Below are positions 14,471 to 18,131 of a stretch of DNA of 18,131 nucleotides, piece after piece (the first letter of the stretch is position 1; each line of letters starts with the position of its first letter). Origin of the DNA: Planctomycetota bacterium (GTDB taxonomy: Bacteria; Planctomycetota; Planctomycetia; Pirellulales; Pirellulaceae). Position numbers and translations under genes: made by a program. Under the pieces are notes generated by a model. It saw nothing but the letters and a program-made list of their open reading frames with translations, made no database searches and was not told where the DNA came from. The DNA lies in contig JAJDEH010000370.1 in NCBI GenBank assembly GCA_029259935.1, positions 1-18,131 on the forward strand, written 5' to 3'.

Positions 14471-17404
14471 TCATTCCTCTTCAAGGCTGCGAGTGCCTCG
14501 CTTGTTCAGAAACTGATCGCTGGCCACGATGGTCTCGACGAGGGCTCCAAATCGAAATTCGTTGGCGGCCAGGTTTGCCCTCATTTGCTTGATGAGCAGA
14601 TCGTCTGACAGAATCAAAGTGCGTCCCAGGGCATAGGATAGCAACTTGCGGCACAAATTGTCGAGAAACTCGTCCTGACGATGCTCGCGCAGATATTTCC
14701 GTAATCCATCCAACCCCACGCCTTCGCCGCCACCTGGAAATGTTGCTCGGGTGTCCACCGGTCGGCCCCCCAGGTCCTTTTCGCGCCGTTCGCCAACGGG
14801 ACCATATCCTTCAAAGGCCAGGCCGATGGAATCGATCCGTTCGTGGCAGCCGGCGCAGCTCTTGTTATCTCGGTGGCGAGCCAGTACTTCTCGCAACGTC
14901 AAATCGCCAAGTTGCGATTCGTCATTGGGCAGTTCGGGAACGTTCGGCGGGGGCGGCGGGATCCGTTCGCCCAGCATGCGCCGCACGACCCAATAGCCGC
15001 GTTTGACCGGACTGGTTCGCAATCCCGGAGCGTTTTTCGTTAAGAACACCGACATCGGCAACAGCCCGCCGCGTCCGAACGTTCCGGCGTTGTCGATTCG
15101 TACCCACTGTTCTTTACCGATGTGCCGGCCCGCCATACCGTAGTGCCGCGCGAGGACCGCGTTCACAAAGGTGTAATCGCCGTCCACGAATTCAAGCACA
15201 CTGCGATTGTTCCGCACGATATCGACGAAGAAACGCCGCGGCTCGTCGAACATCGCTTGCCGCAGTTCATCGGTAAAGCCAGGAAATCGCTCGCGGTCGA
15301 CGCTGTTGTGTTCTTCAAAACGGCGGAAGTCCAACCAGTTGCCGGCGAACTCGGTCGCCAATCCAAAGACGCGGTCGTCTCTTAGCATTCGCTTAGTTTC
15401 GGCGGCCAAGATTTCTGCTCGATGTAGGTCTCCGTCGGACGCGCGGGCCAGTAACTGCCGGTCGGGCAGGCTCGACCAAAGGAAGTAACTTAGACGGCTG
15501 GCCAGTTCGGAATCCGACAACGGCCGAATCACGTCACCCGCGCCGGCAAGGTCCATGCGATAGCAGAAGTGCGGCGACATCAAGATCGAGACGAGCGTGT
15601 CCTGCACTGCTTCTTCATGCGTGAGTCCGTCCTTCTCGCGCAAAGAGCGATAAAACGCCAGTAGCTCGGCGCGTTCGCCATCCAAAAGCTGGCGACGATA
15701 CGCTCGTCCGGCGAATTCAACGAGCGCTTTGAGGTGGCTTGGCTCGGCCGCCCGCTGAGCCCGTTCCACCCAACGAATTTGAACGTTGATGTTTCGAAAG
15801 TAACCTTCAATAGCTTTCAACTCGACTTCGCCCCCGCCGCTTCGCCGGGCCTTCTCCAGGTAGGCTTTTGCCAAACGCTTGACCATTCTTTCCGAGCTGG
15901 CGGACTTGTCTTCCGCTCGAGCGAAATCGAATTCCGGATCGCGCATGTAACGCGAATCGGTCCGTTCAAACCACAAGAAACCTGAATACTGCCGCATCGG
16001 CGCGGACGTGATGAAATCGAGTTCCTGCCACAATGCGTCCAACTCTTGCTGCCGCTGACGGTCTAGCACCAATTCATAAAGTGGCCGATCGTCGCGAAAA
16101 TATCCCATCATGCTATGGAAGCCCGCGCTCAGCAGCCGTCCCTTTTCCTGCTGTTCCCTGGGTGTGTCGAGATAATCCCGGCCCCGCTCCGAGACAGAAA
16201 ACGCGTCAGGAAAGATTCGGCAAAATCGTTGAAAGGCAGCTTCGTATCTTGCCCGCTCGGCGGCGTCGCCAGGAATGGTTAGGTCGTTGGCCCGGTTATT
16301 CGGCTCGCCACCGGAACCAACCTGCAACTTACCGCGATCGAAATCGAGGCGGTGAGCAGCATACTGACGATTCTTCCACAAAACAAAAGGCTGCGAACCC
16401 TTGTGGCTTCCCGGAATCGTCAAGTTTTCAAATCTAGGTTCAAGTCTTCTTCGTAACCGAACGACGAAATCTCGCATTCGCCCGCAACCCTCGCTGGCCG
16501 CTTGATCTTCTTTCGGATCGGTCGGCAACTTCCGCCACATCGACTGCAGCTTCGCCAGCGGACCGATCCTTTCTTTTTTCGTCAAAGCAGACCAAATGGT
16601 CGTTAGATACTTGGGACTGACGCCGGCCGTATTTGCAAGGCCCGCAAGTGAGGCTTCTTCTTTGCCAGCCTGGTCGTGGTGTTTCCATCGCCAAGCTGCC
16701 AGGAAGTAGTCCGCAAGGTCGGTGGGCTGCCGCTGATAGAACTGAACGATGCGTTTGACGCAGTACTTATCGCGGTCGGTATTCGTGACCACGGGGTGGG
16801 GCGCGAAGTCGAAGCCCTTCGGTTTGAGTACAAGATGTTCGACCACTTGCCGCGCCGCGCCGAGGTACTTCTTCAGCAGCGCCGGCGACATCGCCAGCGA
16901 TTCGCCCGAGTTATCGAAACCCGCTTCGTTGGCCGGATCGACGGGGAATGTCTCGGTGGGCCGAATATCGGCTCCCGTCAAATCGCGAATTGAATAGTTG
17001 TATTCAGCGTTGCTCAGCCGACGTGCCAAGACCGCGCCGGGATCGCCGGCATGCCGTGCCGCTTCGTGGTCCCGCAAGGCTTGGATCCAATCAACGATGT
17101 CGCGCCGCTGCTTCGCCGTGGGTTGCCGCTTCGATTCCTCGGGCGGCATTTCATCATCCTGCAAGCGGTCGAGGACGACTTCCCAAGTTTGATGGGCCCG
17201 GGCGACATCGCCGATGGATGCGTAGCCGCTTAGGTCTAGCTTGGCCTCTTGGCGATTCTGACCGTGGCAGTTTTGGCAATACGTCGTGATGAAAGGACGC
17301 ACGTCTTGGTTAAAACGGCGCTGGAGTTCTTTCTCGCGGGGCTCGGCGTCGGCTGCACAGCCAAGCAGAAGGGCGGTCGCGATGGCGGCTCTGAACAAAG
17401 TCAT
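14471..17404 (-). CDS. exported diheme DUF1587/1595/1592/1588/1585 cytochrome
   Basis: A 977-residue protein with all domains of this planctomycete family in standard order. The N-terminus (MTLFRAAIATALLLGCAADA) is a signal peptide; LLGC at 13-16 resembles a lipobox, so lipid anchoring at C16 is possible, otherwise cleavage after AADA. The first haem motif is CQNCH at 43-47, with DEMPP near 88-92 as likely distal ligand. DUF1587 (about 128-192) has LSNAEYNYSIRDLTG; DUF1595 (about 563-616) ends SPHFCYRMD; DUF1592 (about 625-755) has LASRLSYFLWSSLPD; DUF1588 (about 774-875) has RTSPVKRGYWVVRRMLGE and the second haem motif CAGCH at 850-854; DUF1585 (about 897-970) has LLSYALGRTL. No good Shine-Dalgarno precedes the ATG. 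It leads the operon and is followed directly by its DUF1552 partner. The substrate is unknown. Confidence 0.93.
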   Translation of the reverse strand: MTLFRAAIATALLLGCAADAEPREKELQRRFNQDVRPFITTYCQNCHGQNRQEAKLDLSGYASIGDVARAHQTWEVVLDRLQDDEMPPEESKRQPTAKQRRDIVDWIQALRDHEAARHAGDPGAVLARRLSNAEYNYSIRDLTGADIRPTETFPVDPANEAGFDNSGESLAMSPALLKKYLGAARQVVEHLVLKPKGFDFAPHPVVTNTDRDKYCVKRIVQFYQRQPTDLADYFLAAWRWKHHDQAGKEEASLAGLANTAGVSPKYLTTIWSALTKKERIGPLAKLQSMWRKLPTDPKEDQAASEGCGRMRDFVVRLRRRLEPRFENLTIPGSHKGSQPFVLWKNRQYAAHRLDFDRGKLQVGSGGEPNNRANDLTIPGDAAERARYEAAFQRFCRIFPDAFSVSERGRDYLDTPREQQEKGRLLSAGFHSMMGYFRDDRPLYELVLDRQRQQELDALWQELDFITSAPMRQYSGFLWFERTDSRYMRDPEFDFARAEDKSASSERMVKRLAKAYLEKARRSGGGEVELKAIEGYFRNINVQIRWVERAQRAAEPSHLKALVEFAGRAYRRQLLDGERAELLAFYRSLREKDGLTHEEAVQDTLVSILMSPHFCYRMDLAGAGDVIRPLSDSELASRLSYFLWSSLPDRQLLARASDGDLHRAEILAAETKRMLRDDRVFGLATEFAGNWLDFRRFEEHNSVDRERFPGFTDELRQAMFDEPRRFFVDIVRNNRSVLEFVDGDYTFVNAVLARHYGMAGRHIGKEQWVRIDNAGTFGRGGLLPMSVFLTKNAPGLRTSPVKRGYWVVRRMLGERIPPPPPNVPELPNDESQLGDLTLREVLARHRDNKSCAGCHERIDSIGLAFEGYGPVGERREKDLGGRPVDTRATFPGGGEGVGLDGLRKYLREHRQDEFLDNLCRKLLSYALGRTLILSDDLLIKQMRANLAANEFRFGALVETIVASDQFLNKRGTRSLEEE

Positions 17405-17475
17405 CGAAGGGTTTCTAAATTCTAGTGATCCAGGAGGGATGATCGGTGGGGACGGAGATTCTGGGCGAACACCTC

Positions 17476-17505
17476 ATTATGGTCGCACCCTTTATCGCCG
17501 TTCAA
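17476..17505 (-). promoter_or_regulatory. candidate promoter for the 17404 transcription unit
   Basis: On the minus strand TTGAAC (17500-17505) and CATAAT (17476-17481) are separated by 18 bases, matching sigma-70 consensus at 4 of 6 and 5 of 6 positions. The -10 lies about 70 bases upstream of the ATG at 17404. It would drive the DUF1592-family cytochrome and the DUF1552 gene, and perhaps read on into the propeller-ankyrin gene. Confidence 0.4.
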
Positions 17506-17903
17506 CGACTGCATGATCCAATCGCGCCACGCCGAGCCGCTTTTCAAACAGCGGCTTGGTACACTCCGACGGGTCAGAGAAGCGGGGCACTCGCGCGTCT
17601 GTAACATATGGTCTCCTCTCATTCCCCTAGTTTTCCAGCAGTATGTTGAAAAACGCATCCGAAAATGCTTGCGAACTAAATCCAATCGCCGACTCCTCAA
17701 GAAATACGCAAAGCGCAGACGACTCGGTATTTCGAATCGCAGCTTGCTTTAGCGGGGTACCAGTGGCCCAATCCCCCATCCAACCTCTATTTTACGCAAT
17801 TCCGGCCAGCCGTTCTACGTAAAGGCCAAACGGGTGGGTGGCCAGATTTCATGGCGAGCGTAACTAATTCCATACGAGGACTAATGTCGAAACTTGACGG
17901 CAA

Positions 17904-17927
17904 CCGTTTTGACAGCCGTGAAAACGG
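17904..17927. repeat. 7-bp perfect inverted repeat
   Basis: CCGTTTT (17904-17910) and AAAACGG (17921-17927) are exact inverted copies around a ten-base loop (GACAGCCGTG). It lies about 35 bases from the larger REP-like palindrome and may belong to the same element. No T-run follows the stem on plus; on minus the stem ends in GTTGCC, so an intrinsic terminator is not well supported. Confidence 0.45.
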
Positions 17928-17960
17928 CGGCAGCGTCTAGCAATTGGAATCAGCCGCGCA

Positions 17961-17999
17961 GCGCTAGCTCCCGGTTTTCCGCGAACCGGACGCTAGTGC
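17961..17999. repeat. REP-like imperfect palindrome
   Basis: GCGCTAGCTCCCGGTT (17961-17976) and the inverse of AACCGGACGCTAGTGC (17984-17999) agree at 13 of 16 positions around a seven-base loop, TTCCGCG. The inner six base pairs (CCGGTT/AACCGG) are perfect. Size, GC content, imperfect stem and intergenic position fit REP/RAYT-type repetitive extragenic palindromes, which are frequent in planctomycete genomes. Only one copy is in the window, so its repetitive nature is inferred. Confidence 0.5.
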
Positions 18000-18131
18000 C
18001 GCAACTCGCAATTGAGGGTACATGAAACGCATTCCTTGCCGAGATTACGGCGAGTGGCCTTTGCCAAGACTTCGTAGATTACCGTGATTCTATCGACATG
18101 AAAGTCCTTCCTCCCGTCTGATGACCGTGAT

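Larger units (their letters stand above)
17506..18131. other. right-edge intergenic stretch
   Basis: No convincing gene is present. The open frames here (for example 17513-17752 on plus and 17422-17700 on minus) are short, overlap one another and lack protein character. A frame from the ATG at 18021 stops after about 22 codons. The stretch contains two inverted repeats listed separately (17904-17927 and 17961-17999), which is typical of planctomycete intergenic DNA carrying REP-like elements. Confidence 0.5.

Noticed and set aside
17627..17655. Imperfect palindrome around GTTTTCCA...TTGAAAAAC resembling an insertion-sequence end
   Set aside because: It has several mismatches, no target-site duplication, no transposase nearby and no partner end in the window.
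17422..17752. Short open frames at the right end
   Set aside because: They are fewer than 95 codons, mutually overlapping, of atypical composition, and one covers the candidate promoter of the cytochrome operon.

Overview
The window looks like a chromosomal segment of a planctomycete (Planctomycetota, probably a Pirellulales-type organism). The evidence is the gene families: a DUF1587/1595/1592/1588/1585 cytochrome paired with a DUF1552 protein, a PSCyt1/DUF1549/DUF1553 cytochrome paired with a DUF1501 protein, a planctomycete-style small membrane protein with an 'FSLR' motif before its first membrane span, and a secreted protein with an LIELI...GGPGS-type tail. No rRNA, tRNA, CRISPR array, transposase or phage gene was recognised.

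Left part (about 1-4228), accessory in character. A small single-span membrane protein (319-579) is followed by a decayed, 3'-truncated remnant of an NAD-dependent epimerase/threonine dehydrogenase-like gene (597-903). Its remaining reading ends exactly where a minus-strand SUKH-like gene (900-1400) ends. Two further minus-strand orphans follow, a multi-span membrane protein (1793-2212) and an unknown protein (2485-3258). A roughly 100-bp dispersed repeat occurs twice, beside the start of the SUKH-like gene and over the start of the unknown gene. A plus-strand secreted protein (3542-4228) closes this part and converges on the next block.

Right part (4259-17404), one minus-strand block of six genes. 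In order of transcription they are: a diheme Sec- or Lsp-exported DUF1592-family cytochrome (17404-14471), its Tat-exported DUF1552 partner (14468-13128, within a few bases of the previous stop), a 1115-residue exported protein fusing a YVTN beta-propeller, two CxxCH haem motifs, an IPT-like domain and C-terminal ankyrin repeats (12901-9554), a PSCyt1/DUF1549/DUF1553 cytochrome (9381-6871), its Tat-exported DUF1501 partner (6850-5399), and an enolase-superfamily MenC/N-succinylamino-acid-racemase-type enzyme (5368-4259). Candidate promoters lie upstream of 17404 and 9381, so there are probably at least two transcription units: 17404-13128 (perhaps reading into 9554) and 9381-4259.

Inference: the block encodes an extracytoplasmic haem-protein system built from two 'Sec haem protein + Tat partner' pairs with a diheme propeller-ankyrin protein between them, plus one cytoplasmic enzyme. 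The biochemical function of these planctomycete pairs is not established, so the substrate and electron partners cannot be read from sequence. The right end (17405-18131) has no convincing gene but carries a REP-like imperfect palindrome and a second inverted repeat.
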